Of a stretch of DNA of 64,000 nt, positions 13,931 to 23,896 are shown one piece after another. The notes under the pieces were generated by a model. That model searched no databases. It saw only the letters and a program-made list of their open reading frames with translations, and was not told the origin of the DNA. The DNA comes from Strigops habroptila (taxonomy: Eukaryota; Chordata; Aves; Psittaciformes; Psittacidae). Position 1 is the first letter of the stretch. Every line of letters begins with the position of its first letter. Where the stretch lies: positions 133,888,057 through 133,952,056 of the forward strand of contig NC_044277.2 in the NCBI RefSeq assembly GCF_004027225.2. Reading direction: 5' to 3'. The position numbers and the translations under genes are program-made.

Positions 13931-13990
13931 ACCAATGAGACAGCGGAGGGGGCGGGCCCTGCCAATGAGACAGCGAAGGGGGCGGGTCCA
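13931..13990 (+). repeat. 30-bp tandem duplication carrying CCAAT and GC boxes
   Basis: Two copies, 13931-13960 and 13961-13990, follow each other with a 30-bp period. Each reads CCAATGAGACAGCG, then a purine base and GGGGGCGGG, with only a few differences. Each unit pairs an NF-Y-type CCAAT box with an Sp-type GC box 11 bp further on. Confidence 0.85.
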
Positions 13991-14143
13991 GGAGGACGCG
14001 GATATACACCTCTGGCGATGGCTGGAGCGGGCACCCAATCAGAGGCCGGGAGGTGGGCGCCGCCCCACGCCGCTGCGGGCACCCGGGAGCGCGGAGCAGC
14101 CGCCAGGGGGCGGGAGCGGCGCGGCGCGAGGCTGGTGACGCGG

Positions 14144-14356
14144 CCGTTTAAACGGTGATTCTGAGGGGTCGGGGCCGGGATCGGAGTCGGGATCGGGATC
14201 GTGCGGGCTCGCGCCTCGCCGAGCGATCAGCCTCAAACGGGGGGGGGGAACGGGAGCGGGTGGCCGGGTTCGCTGAGCAGGCTCCCGTAGGGCCGCGCCT
14301 GGCGTGCGGCCGCTCGACCTCGGAGGCCTGTGGGAGCCGCAGGGCAAACCGCGTTT
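14144..14356 (+). other. BTD: Possible BTD 5' non-coding exon (start not defined)
   Basis: A strong donor, TTT|GTAAGTAAGG, stands at 14357 at the edge of the CpG island on the plus strand, upstream of the first BTD coding exon, which begins with a splice acceptor. The left limit given is nominal; the start of transcription cannot be read from sequence. Confidence 0.35.
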
Positions 14357-17176
14357 GTAAGTAAGGCAGCCGCCTCTGCAGCGTGACCCGACTGCGCTCT
14401 GGAGCTGGTCGGAGGTTGCTGACACAGGGCGGGGCGAAGTGCAGGCTGTTTCAGATGAAGATACCTGCTGCCAGCGTTCGTGAGGAGAAACGGGAGCATA
14501 GTGTGAGATGCTTCTCCAAAATCATCGTACAGTGGTTTGGGTTGGAAGGGACCTTAAAGATCAGCGAGTTCCAACCCCTCTGCCGTGGGCAGGGACACCT
14601 TACACTAGACCAGTTGCTCACATCCTATATGAAGGACGGCATTTTACCTGGCTCTGGCCGTCTTCGCCATGCCAAGTGCAGGTGTCTGAGAAGTGACACA
14701 GTTCAGAACGTTGTGCCCCACCTTCTGACTGGTTGTGCTGCCATCTGGAGTTGTGCAGGCTGAACCGCTAATAATGGCAGCATTCAGTTCTCCTCACTCG
14801 TTAAGTTAGTTAACATAGATCTTTTAATCATGAGACAAGGTATATGCCAGGAACCCTGTGAAACGTATAAAACTTATTGTAAAACATTAGATTTGAATGG
14901 GCAACATTCTTTAAAAATAGATTGCGCTCTGGATAAAAGCCAGGAAATTAGAGCACAGTTACATAATGCATTGCACACAGAATAAGCATTTTTCAGAAAA
15001 GGAAATGCAAGGTACCTCTTTATATTGAGCTACAATTGCTTTGCAGAAACCCTCCCCAAACTTCCTAAAAAACTCTATACAAAAATACATATATGTAGGG
15101 GACATTGTTTTATTCAACATATTAGAATGGCAACAACATCATGGATATTACTCAAAACCAAAAAAGACTTAACTATTTTTTCATAGCAATTTTATTTTTC
15201 TACTAATAATTCTTATTGTTTATGTTACTATATCTTAACAGGCATTTGCTGTTAATCACTTGGGAGGACCCAGACTAATGTGCTACTTCTGTTTTTCAGT
15301 CTGTTGGATTCTTGCGAGTATAAAAGTGCTAAGAAGCAGGGTATGTATTGTTTTTCTCTGTGTATACATCTGTATATGGTGAGAGTTGACAAACTTGTAA
15401 GTTTCCAGAGTTGTTGAAAAGTGAATGAATGAATGCTTTGCTTCACAATGTACTGTGATTAGTTGGTTCTGGAAAACTGAATAGGAAAACAGTCTGCACG
15501 GGGACTGGGGAAGTTGTCTCCTTGATATCCAAACTTAAACACCACTCTTTCTACCTTTTGTATAGAACTGTAACTAGAATACTGTGACTGCCTGACAGTA
15601 ATACTGCGTTGAAATACTCATATTTGGGTGAAATGATTCTACTGAAACATGTCTGCCAGGCAAAAGACTACATAAGTCACAAGAAAGGGACAGAAAAAGA
15701 TGAAATTCTGAAGCATTTCAGTTCATGAAAATTTCTTTTAAAGTCGCAGCTCAGGTGAGGTGACAGCTCTGTAGACCCAAAGCAAATAAACTTCTCTTCG
15801 ACAAAAGGATTTATTAGTGTAGCATTTTGCATTACAAAAACAAACAAAAACCACCACCAGAATGGGGCTGAGACTTCCTTGGAGCCTCAACAGCCTATAG
15901 GGTTGAGGAAACCCTGATGATATCCTGATTTTGGCTGGAAAGGTTACTGTCTCCAAGCTCACCTTTGGGCTTGTCACGGCTCTCCTTGTTAGAAGCAATC
16001 CATTAGATAGAGGAGTTCTGTTGTTTAAGCTGTCATCTAAGGGAAAGGCAGTAGGGAGCACTCATGTAAGTGCTCAGACGCCATCTGTGGTACTAGCGGT
16101 AGTCGCTACCAAGGGTAAGGACGCAGAGGAATTATTTTATTTGGCCCAGATTCTGCCAGATGGGATTGTGTATTTGGATGTTCAGTGCCAAACCTGCTGT
16201 GCATCTAAACAAGGAAGGGATTCAGGTTAGTACTCTGAGAGTTTCAGACCACCAGAAAATAAGCCATGATGGGGAAAAAAAAAAAGTAATTCTTCAAGCA
16301 CATCTGTAAAACAGATTTTGTAGAAGCCCATTAACTGCTAATTTTTTATGTTGGTGTTTTCAGCTTAGAAGGCCAAAAGGCTAATTTTGTAACACATAGC
16401 GATTCCATCCTGTGATCTGAAACTCACCAACTTTTTCCATCACTAGTAATGATGAATTCTAATTACATCTTAGTTGACAACTTCATTGAGGAACAGCTGA
16501 CTAGAACCCATTCCTATCCTAAATAGGTGTTTTGGCTCTGAAAGGATGGCAGAAATAGAAAGGAGTTTTGTCAGTGGAGTGCAACACTGTTTATTTTAAG
16601 TGGCTTCCTTAACTATGAGAGGCTTTCTGCCTCTCCTCTCCTCTTCCTCCCCCTGCTGCTGCTTTATATCTTAACATGTACTTTGGTATTTCATTTGCAG
16701 AGCTAAGCTACATAGGACAAAGTAGGATCCTCTATTCTTGATATCACCGCCCCATAAGTACAAAGTGTTTTCCTCCAAATGCAGAAGAGCAAGGGTAGCT
16801 TATTGTACATCACTTCCAAAACTGTTCATATAAATTGAGTAACTTTAATTTATGTTGACAGAGATGCCAAGGCTTTATTCTGTTTTTATTGTGCTCCAGG
16901 TAACTTTAAATTTACCCTCGAAGGCATGTATATATCGACACTTTGGTGAAAATGCTTTTAAACAGGGCACAGTTATTTAAAGCACCAACGCAGTTAGATT
17001 TAAGGTTTAGAAACAATATGCATGTGATCACTCAGGAATTTAAAAACAACATGCTCAGTTCAAATGCTGCTGAGAGTCTTGGTTACAGTCCATATTTAAT
17101 AGTAAATTTTAATTCCTGGCATGATTTGTTGATCAAGCTCTCTCCACCCCACCTGTTTATTTTTTTTTCCCTCTAG
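14357..17176. other. BTD intron 1
   Basis: Non-coding apart from the CR1 piece at 14526-14628. A 99-codon frame at 15931-16230 has no recognisable domain and no clear splice context; I treat it as chance. The 3' end is a long pyrimidine tract (17157-17174) before the acceptor at 17175-17176. Confidence 0.6.
14526..14628 (-). mobile_element. CR1 LINE 3' fragment
   Basis: The plus strand reads GTGGTTTGGGTTGGAAGGGA, then the GTTCCAACC and GGGCAGGGACACC blocks and a CTAGACCAG end. This is the complement of an avian CR1 3' end. It is short and 5'-truncated, inside BTD intron 1. Confidence 0.9.
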
Positions 17177-17411
17177 ATTTCTGGCGTACACCATGGTGGC
17201 TCTGTGCTGGAAGCTGTCCCTCTGCTTTTTTTGCTATCAAGTTGTCTCAGGAAGAGTTAAGAGGGAGGGGCATTATATTGCTGCTGTGTACGAACATGAG
17301 TCCATACTGAGTCCTAACCCGACAGCCCTAGTTGATCGACAGTCTGCGCTGCAGCTCATGGGCAGGAACCTAGACATCTATGAACAGCAAGCAGTGGCTG
17401 CTGCAAGACAG
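17177..17411 (+). CDS. BTD: BTD first coding exon
   Basis: The exon has acceptor TTTTCCCTCTAG, 16 nt before the ATG at 17193, and donor CAG|GTATGC. It carries 73 codons: the signal peptide, then [17 protein letters not shown] and [15 protein letters not shown], matching human YYVAAVYEHPSILSLNP and NLDIYEQQ. It ends in phase 0. Confidence 0.96.
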
Positions 17412-20400
17412 GTATGCCACAGCTTAGTAGCAGTTGCGTGTGTCCTATGTTTATGTAGAGTAAGTGCTGTTTGAGGATAATCTTTCACATTTGTGTTCCC
17501 AGGCAACTAAAGCCATATTTACATACATAACTATGATCTGGTTTTTCAGACATTCTGACCTGCCAGCAGCTCTGAAAAAAATCAGGCCAATTAGCAGCTT
17601 GCCTGGCTTGAGTTATTCCAAGCTTGGAAAAACACGCCTATAGTTATTTAGTATAGGGGAATTAATTTTCTATTTTGGTCTGAATACCCAGCTCCTTTCT
17701 GTTTTCTTAAATAGAATGTTTTTATTGAAAGATTGTCTTACAGGCAGCTGTCTTTGGGTTTGATTTTATTCCAGTGCTCTCAATGGAAATTCCTGAATGT
17801 TTCTAAAAACTAAAGAAGTTAGATGCTTTGGATATGAATGTTCCACCATTAACAACTTTGTGGAAGTAAACTTTTCTATTCCTTTCTCCTACCCTCCATG
17901 GAATGGTTCTCAGTCTAAATACATTTAGAGGAGAGACACTAGTATTTCTGGCTGTTCTGATGTGCAGCTTCCTTTCCTTGCCTCCCCAAGAAAATCCAAA
18001 GCTGGTTATAGTCAGAGGACACAGAGAAGAATTGACTTGCAAGTTTCACACAACTGTTGTTCTGGAACAGAAGAATTACCATTCTTATACAGTTTGAAAA
18101 CATTAATTACTTTTTTTTTTAAGATGTTCAGGTGACACATCTGACAGTCCAGAAGCATAACAGCTATTTTTATGCAGTATGGCATCCAGGACACATAAAT
18201 TATCCCAAAGCCGTAGCATAGTAGCACATTTGGTCAGACTTTTGAAAAGTCACAGGAATTTGAGTGTCTGATGCTGTGTCTGATTTAAGAGGAATTCACC
18301 CCACTGAATTGTTCATTTCAGATCTCCCTGAACTTCAGGTTGAGCCAGCCTAGCTCTGGCATGGCTACATTTCTACTAGAATCATAGAATGAATCATAGA
18401 CTGGTTTGGGTTGGAAAGGACCTTAAGATCATCTAGTTCCAACCCTCCTGCCATGGGCAGGGACACCTTGCACTAAACCATGTAACCCAAGACTCCATCC
18501 AAGCTGGCCTTGAACACTGCCAGGGATGGAACATTCACAACTTCCTTGGGCAACCTGTTCCAGTGCCTCAGCACCCTCACTGTAAAGAACTTCTTTCTTA
18601 TATCTAACCTAAACTTCCCCTGCTAAAGTTTAAACCCATCACCCCTTGTCCTATCTCTACAGTCCCTAAGGAAGAGTCCTTCCCCAGCATCCTTGTAGGC
18701 CCCCTTCTGATACTGGAAGGCTGCTGTGAGGTCTCCACGCAGCCTTCTCTTCTCCAGGCTGAACAGCCCCAACTTGCTCAGCCTGTCTTCATACAGGAGG
18801 CGTTCCAGGAGGCCCTCCTCTGGACTTGCTCCAACAGCTCCACGTCCTTCGTATTTTGAGGACACAGAACTGTTCACAGTGCTCCAAGTGGGGTCTCACA
18901 AGAGAAGAGTAGAGAGGCAGGATCACCTGCTCCGACCTGCTGGTCACGCTTCTTTTGGTGCAGCCCAGGATACAGTTGGCTTTCTGGGCTGCGAGCGAAC
19001 GCTGCCTTGTCATGTTAAGTTTCTCATCAACCAATACCCTCAGTAGCATCATAAAATGGTTTGGGTTGGAAGAGGCTTTAAAGATCATCTCATTCCAACC
19101 TCCCTGCCATGGGCAGGGCCATCTTCTGCTAAATCAGGTTGCTCAAAGCTCCATCCAACCACAGTCAACCTGTTTCTGAAATCAATACTCCTGGTACTCT
19201 ATCCAACCCCATATACCTAATCAAGGTATATAGACTAGATTAAATGATGCTGCACCTTTGACACGGGTACAGCACCTTTGACAAAGTTCATCTGCTAATA
19301 GCGTAATTCTGAAAAAAAATTAAGGCAAATTTTAACGTGGTTAGTCTTCAACCTGAATGATACCATTTTCATGACTCGTATGAATGGAGAATACTTTTGT
19401 TAAGAATTTCAGTGAAGTCTGCTCTTATTTGCATGCCTGTAATGTCCAATAAGTTATTTTCAAGGTAAGAAGTATATGTCAGGTTAAATAAGCTTTTTTC
19501 ATACAAAGAGTTATACCTACTATGAAGTCAAGAGAGACATATTTTGAAACTACTGTCTTGTCAAAACATACTTGGGTTGTCCTTTACTTTCTTTAACTCT
19601 TTTTACCCATGAGATTCCTTTTCTCCCTTTCGTATCTAGGTTGGTTTTCCTTTGCCTACAAAACGTGTCTTTGTTTTACATGCAGGGGGCACAGATCATT
19701 GTTTTTCCTGAAGATGGAATCCATGGCTTCAACTTCACCAGAAGCTCCATTTATCCTTACTTAGATTTCGCTCTGCATTCACAGTCTGTGAAGTGGAATC
19801 CGTGCAGAGAGCCGTATTTGTTCAATGACACAGAGGTAAATGTAGGAACGATATCTGCAGAGGTGGAATTACTGAATGCTAGATTTGTGCTCCAAGTAGG
19901 AAACTGGCTGTAGTCGTTTTGCTTAGGGAGGTAAGCAAGAAGTTCCACAACTTGTAGTACCAGGTTCTGTTTTCATGGACTCTCAAGTTTATGCAGGTTT
20001 CATTCTTAGCAGAGGAGGGGTTACATGCAAGAGGATTAGCTTGTTTATGAACCATCTGGATTTGTCATCTCATCCTCCCCAACCCATGAAATGGTAATTA
20101 TTCTCTAATAGGATACATTGTGTGATTTAATTTGGAACAGCATTGTTCTATATAAAACAACATAGCTGTATCTTCACTTTTGATGCATTCCCATGATGCA
20201 GTTGTAATGACCTGATGACATCAGAACATTCTGATTCAGTGATTGTGTGTGAAACGATTAGCACAAATAACAGGACTTGACCTGCTATAATGTAATAGAA
20301 GTCACAACTTGGCACAGACCAGGTGTGACCTGCAGGGTACAAAATTGGTATTTGCATCGACTGTTCTCAACCTGAAGTGAAAATAACCATGTTTAGTAAT

Positions 20401-22698
20401 ACAAACTATTCTTATTAACATTACAATAGTCAATATAATGAAAGTAATTATGCAGGTGCCTACTAAGCAGAATTTGTGTGCAGACATTAATCAGGGTTGT
20501 AAATGGTGACCTACTTCACCCTGTGAGTCTTTCCTATCTACCAATGATGATGGGCAAGCAAGCAAGCAAGCAAGAGCTGAGTTTGCCATTCAGATCCTAT
20601 TTGGAGATTGCAATGCTGTCAGTCTTTGGTACATACAACCTATGGTGTGGAAAAAACATCCCAGGAATACTGTAGTCTGTAATTTTTTGTATTTCTGTTC
20701 TATAACTATGCAAAGTCTATCCATTTACATCTCTATTTCTCTGAAGTTGTAGCTATAAATCCTTTTTTTCTTTTTTTTAATTTTAGATTAAAAATATCTA
20801 GTTGTAGGAACAAGCCATTACAGGTGCAAATCAGTGAATCATAGAATCACAGAATGGTTTGGGTTGGAAGGGACCTTAAACATCATCTAGTTCCAACCCC
20901 CTGCCACGGGCAGGGACACCTTCCGCTAGACCAGGTTGCTCCAAGCCCCATCCAACCTGGCCTTGGGCACTGCCAGGGATGGGGCAGCCACAGCTTCTCT
21001 GGGCAACCTGTGCCAGCGCCTCAGCACCCTCACAGGGAAGAATTTTTTCCTAATGCCTAATCTAAATCTCTCCTCTGTCAGCTGAAACCCATTGATGATC
21101 ATAATTAGATGTTTGCTGTTCTAAAGGCAGACACACAGGTGAGTTACACTGCCTTGTCAAAGCTTTCAGTTGACTTGTGGTGTTTTAAACCATTAGTGAT
21201 CCTGCAACAGTCAGAAGTTTCTGAAAATTAATACCCTTGAAATAGAGAGGTTTATTTACTTAATTCTCAGGATATAAAACCCAGATTTTTTTTTGTCAGT
21301 GCTATTTTTAAATTAATATCTTAAATATTTTTCAGTCTAGAAAGTTACCAGTTCCAGATCATCAGAACTTTTAAATTTTACAGATATGGTCAAATGTGTT
21401 CAAGTCCAGTTGAAAATAATAATTTGAAAAGTGTTAAATAAGTCACAGCTGCTTAAGTAAAACTTACTCCTCCACATTCTGAGGTGCTTACATTTCCCCC
21501 TGCTGTTCTCCAGGTTCTTCAGCGTCTGAGCTGCATGGCACTGAAGAACAAAATATTCCTTGTGGCAAACTTAGGAACTAAGCAGCCCTGTGAGCACACA
21601 GATCCTTACTGTCCCTCTGATGGAAGATACCAGTTCAATACCAACGTGGCGTTCGATGCTGACGGCATGCTGGTAGCCACATACCGCAAATACAATCTGT
21701 ACTTTGAATACGCTTTTGATACCCCGCCAGAGCCTGACTATAAAGTCTTTGATACCCCTTTTGCTGGCAAGTTTGGTATGTTCACTTGCTTTGATATACT
21801 TTTTTTTGAGCCTGCAGTGAACCTCATCAGACAATACAATTTGAAACAAGTTGTATATCCAACTGCCTGGATGAACCAGCTCCCACTCCTTTCTGCTGTA
21901 GAGTTTCAACAAGCTTTTGCGACAGCTTTCAACATCAATATTTTAGCAGCTAATATCCACCACCCAACCTTGGGCATGACAGGGAGTGGCATATACACTC
22001 CAGCCAAATCGTTCATCTACCACAACATGGAAAGTTACGGTGGCAAGCTCATAGTAGCAGAAATTCCTGTGATTACCACAGATCATGAAACCAATTTGGA
22101 GAGTAATGAAAGAGTCAGAGAGAATTTGCATCACTCATGCAAGACTTTTATAGGCACCTCACTGGATGATCAAGTTTGCTTTAGGGAGGAAGAAGAGACC
22201 CCCAGCAGAGTGTCAGAAAAAGGAAATGAACAGTTAGTCCCTGTATTTTATTCAGAAATGATGTATGACAACTTTACTTTCGTTCCTGTATGGGGGGAAA
22301 AAGGAGAGCTCCAAGTTTGTGCCAATACCCTTTGTTGTTACTTAAATTATCAGAGAGCTGATTTAACCGGTGAATTATATGCTCTGGGAGTTTTTGATGG
22401 GCTCCATACAGTGCATGGCACATACTATGTCCAGGCCTGTGCATTAGTAAAGTGTGGTGGTCTCAACTTCAGCACTTGTGGAGAGGAGGTTACACACGCC
22501 ACTGCTCTGATAGATTTCCAGCTATGGGGAAATATGAGTACCCGTTATGTCTTTCCTTTACTGCTGACATCTGGTATTGCCTTGGACTTTGCCGATCACA
22601 TGGGCTGGAAAAACAACCACTATTTCATAAGCAAAAATAGAACATCTTTTGGCCTACTGACAGCTGCTCTATATGGACGATGGTATGAAAAGGACTAG
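17193..22698 (+). CDS. BTD: Biotinidase (3 coding exons, complete)
   Basis: Biotinidase is a secreted nitrilase-superfamily amidase that frees biotin from biocytin and biotinyl peptides, allowing biotin recycling. The exons join to 517 residues (human 543). Residues 1-20 ([20 protein letters not shown]) form a signal peptide. The nitrilase Glu-Lys-Cys triad is intact: E82 in FPEDGIHG, K182 in [10 protein letters not shown]215 in TCFDILFF, with spacings of 100 and 33 residues as in human E112, K212, C245. [11 protein letters not shown] and [15 protein letters not shown] follow, then the vanin/biotinidase C-terminal domain ending [11 protein letters not shown]-glycosylation sequons lie near 89, 120, 376, 441, 463 and 498. 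The ATG at 17193 is the first in its exon; the frame is open back to the acceptor, so a longer N terminus from an upstream exon is possible. No defects seen. Confidence 0.97.
18379..19047 (-). mobile_element. CR1 LINE with remnant of the reverse-transcriptase C terminus
   Basis: On the plus strand it begins with the tail repeat (AATCATAGAATGAATCATAG) and TTTGGGTTGGAAAGGACC, so the element lies in minus orientation. Reading the minus strand from about 19047 down to 18790 gives the CR1 ORF2 end, with [19 protein letters not shown] and [13 protein letters not shown] motifs, followed by frame breaks. It is 5'-truncated and inactive, about 670 bp long. Confidence 0.9.
19048..19170 (-). mobile_element. 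Second CR1 3' fragment, abutting the first
   Basis: CATCATAAAATGGTTTGGGT followed by the CATTCCAACCTCCCTGCCAT block is another CR1 3' end in the same orientation. It starts just where the ORF2 part of the neighbouring copy stops. Confidence 0.88.
19686..19835 (+). CDS. BTD: BTD second coding exon
   Basis: It has 50 codons in phase 0, with acceptor TACATGCAG and donor GAG|GTAAAT. It encodes [20 protein letters not shown], including the catalytic glutamate (residue 82), and ends in LFNDTE with a glycosylation sequon. Confidence 0.97.
20552..20573. repeat. (CAAG)n microsatellite
   Basis: GGCAAGCAAGCAAGCAAGCA is a run of about five CAAG units. Confidence 0.9.
20835..21095 (-). mobile_element. 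CR1 LINE 3' fragment
   Basis: It starts with AATCATAGAATCACAGAATG and runs through the GGGTTGGAAGGGACC, CCATCCAACCTGGCC and CAGCACCCTCACAGGGAAGA blocks to CTGAAACCCATTG. It is a well preserved avian CR1 3' end in minus orientation, inside a BTD intron. Confidence 0.93.
21514..22698 (+). CDS. BTD: BTD last coding exon
   Basis: It has acceptor GCTGTTCTCCAG, 394 codons and a TAG stop at 22696-22698. It encodes [21 protein letters not shown]182 and C215 of the triad, and the whole C-terminal domain. One uninterrupted terminal exon holding most of the protein is also the arrangement in mammalian BTD. Confidence 0.98.
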   Translation, partial: VLQRLSCMALKNKIFLVANLGTKQPCEHTDPYCPSDGRYQFNTNVAFDADGMLVATYRKYNLYFEYAFDTPPEPDYKVFDTPFAGKFGMFTCFDILFFEPAVNLIRQYNLKQVVYPTAWMNQLPLLSAVEFQQAFATAFNINILAANIHHPTLGMTGSGIYTPAKSFIYHNMESYGGKLIVAEIPVITTDHETNLESNERVRENLHHSCKTFIGTSLDDQVCFREEEETPSRVSEKGNEQLVPVFYSEMMYDNFTFVPVWGEKGELQVCANTLCCYLNYQRADLTGELYALGVFDGLHTVHGTYYVQACALVKCGGLNFSTCGEEVTHATALIDFQLWGNMSTRYVFPLLLTSGIALDFADHMGWKNNHYFISKNRTSFGLLTAALYGRWYEKD

Positions 22699-23896
22699 CA
22701 CAGATACTTGATTGAATCAGAAAACAGCTGCCTGTATGCTCAGAGCATATATCTTAACGTAGGTTGTTGAACATCTGTACTTCCTAAAGCTTCAGGTGTG
22801 TTTGTACATGACTACTGATTGGATTTCACATTTGAAATAAGTGAAGCACTTAACCTAAAAGGCTGTAAGTATCATCTATACCTTGGTAGCTTAAGTCCTA
22901 CCAGAAGTAAAAGAACTGCCTTGCAAGGATAAAGGCTTGTTGTAATGTTTCGAGATGTTTTATACTGGGAAAATAACATTTCTCATTTCAACAGAATTTG
23001 TTTCTTTTAATTTAATCCTTCGGTTTTCTGGGGTCCTGGCTGGGAGCGTGGAAAGGAATGGAATGGAAAGCCATTGCAAAGAGAAGAAAAACAGAAAAGA
23101 GAATGGAGACAGAAACACTGTGCATGAAAATATATCTGTATACATACATATAGCTTGTATATGGTGAGCGTCTGACTTTTGGGTAGGGTGCCGTGATTTG
23201 AGGTTTGTTTCTGATGAGTCAAAAACTCACAGCTGAAATCACAGCCATGCACTGGCCACTCGCTCGGTTGTCTGTAATCCTGTTAGAAACTCAGTTTTAT
23301 CATAGACTTTTAACAGGAACTGGGTGTTACAGTTGTGAACATCTACGGAACAGCTAGTCTAGGGAAGAGGATATCAAATGATTGTGAAAAGCTAGACTGC
23401 ATTAAGACACAATTTCCAGCCTACTGTGCAAGGAACTGTGTTTAAAGAAAACATCAGCAGTGAATATCAACTACTATGTTACGTACTGTTTAAATACTTT
23501 TAACTTTCCCTGTTTTGAGACATCATTTCAAGACTGTTTTGACTTTAAGACGTCTTACATGTTGTTCATAAATGCATTCCACAAGAGCTATGAAAAGCAC
23601 ATAATGAATTGTGGGTCAGCAAGGTTTTTACATAAATACTTTGTGAGCCAGATGGCAGGATCCTGCTGCTAAATGAGTAAAACACACTGTTCTTTCCAGA
23701 GCAAGTGCTGTAACTGTTATACTGCAGTGACAAACTGTGCTACTGCAGTGAAGAAGTTGGGAAGAGAATATTCAAAGGATATAAGTTTGAGGTAGAATTC
23801 AGAGAAGATAATTTGATTCTTAAACTTTTTCATTTTGTGTGGTCATATTGGCTGTTATGACCTCATCTGCATAATAGCTGTTGACTAATGGAATAA
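22699..23896 (+). other. BTD: BTD 3' UTR (end inferred)
   Basis: AT-rich, non-coding sequence follows the stop. The first canonical AATAAA (23891-23896, GGAATAAATGC), with a GT-rich stretch soon after it, is a candidate polyadenylation signal. A further AATAAA is at about 25980. The real end needs transcript data. Confidence 0.35.

Larger units (their letters stand above)
13400..14420. promoter_or_regulatory. CpG island, shared HACL1/BTD promoter
   Basis: This is about 1 kb of very GC- and CpG-rich DNA in an AT-rich surrounding. It covers HACL1 exon 1 (minus) and the likely first, non-coding exon of BTD (plus). It contains GC boxes (13922-13929 in reverse, 13948-13956, 13978-13986) and three CCAAT motifs (13932, 13962, 14035), and no clear TATA box, which suits a broad housekeeping promoter. 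Transcription in both directions is inferred from gene layout. Confidence 0.8.
17412..19685. other. BTD intron 2
   Basis: Non-coding. It contains the CR1 pair at 18379-19165 and ends in a pyrimidine-rich TTTGTTTTACATGCAG acceptor. I see nothing else. Confidence 0.7.
19836..21513. other. BTD intron 3
   Basis: Non-coding. It contains a (CAAG)n microsatellite at 20552-20573 and a CR1 piece at 20835-21095. I see nothing else. Confidence 0.7.

Noticed and set aside
13358-14499. Several long frames on both strands of the CpG island
   Set aside because: Stop codons are rare in GC-rich DNA. Only the 25 codons from 13842 on the minus strand match a known protein.
15931-16230. 99-codon plus frame in BTD intron 1
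   Set aside because: No domain, no homology I recognise, no matching splice pattern with BTD.
18623-19088. Frames on both strands with reverse-transcriptase-like text
   Set aside because: Part of the CR1 LINE at 18379-19047, not a host gene.
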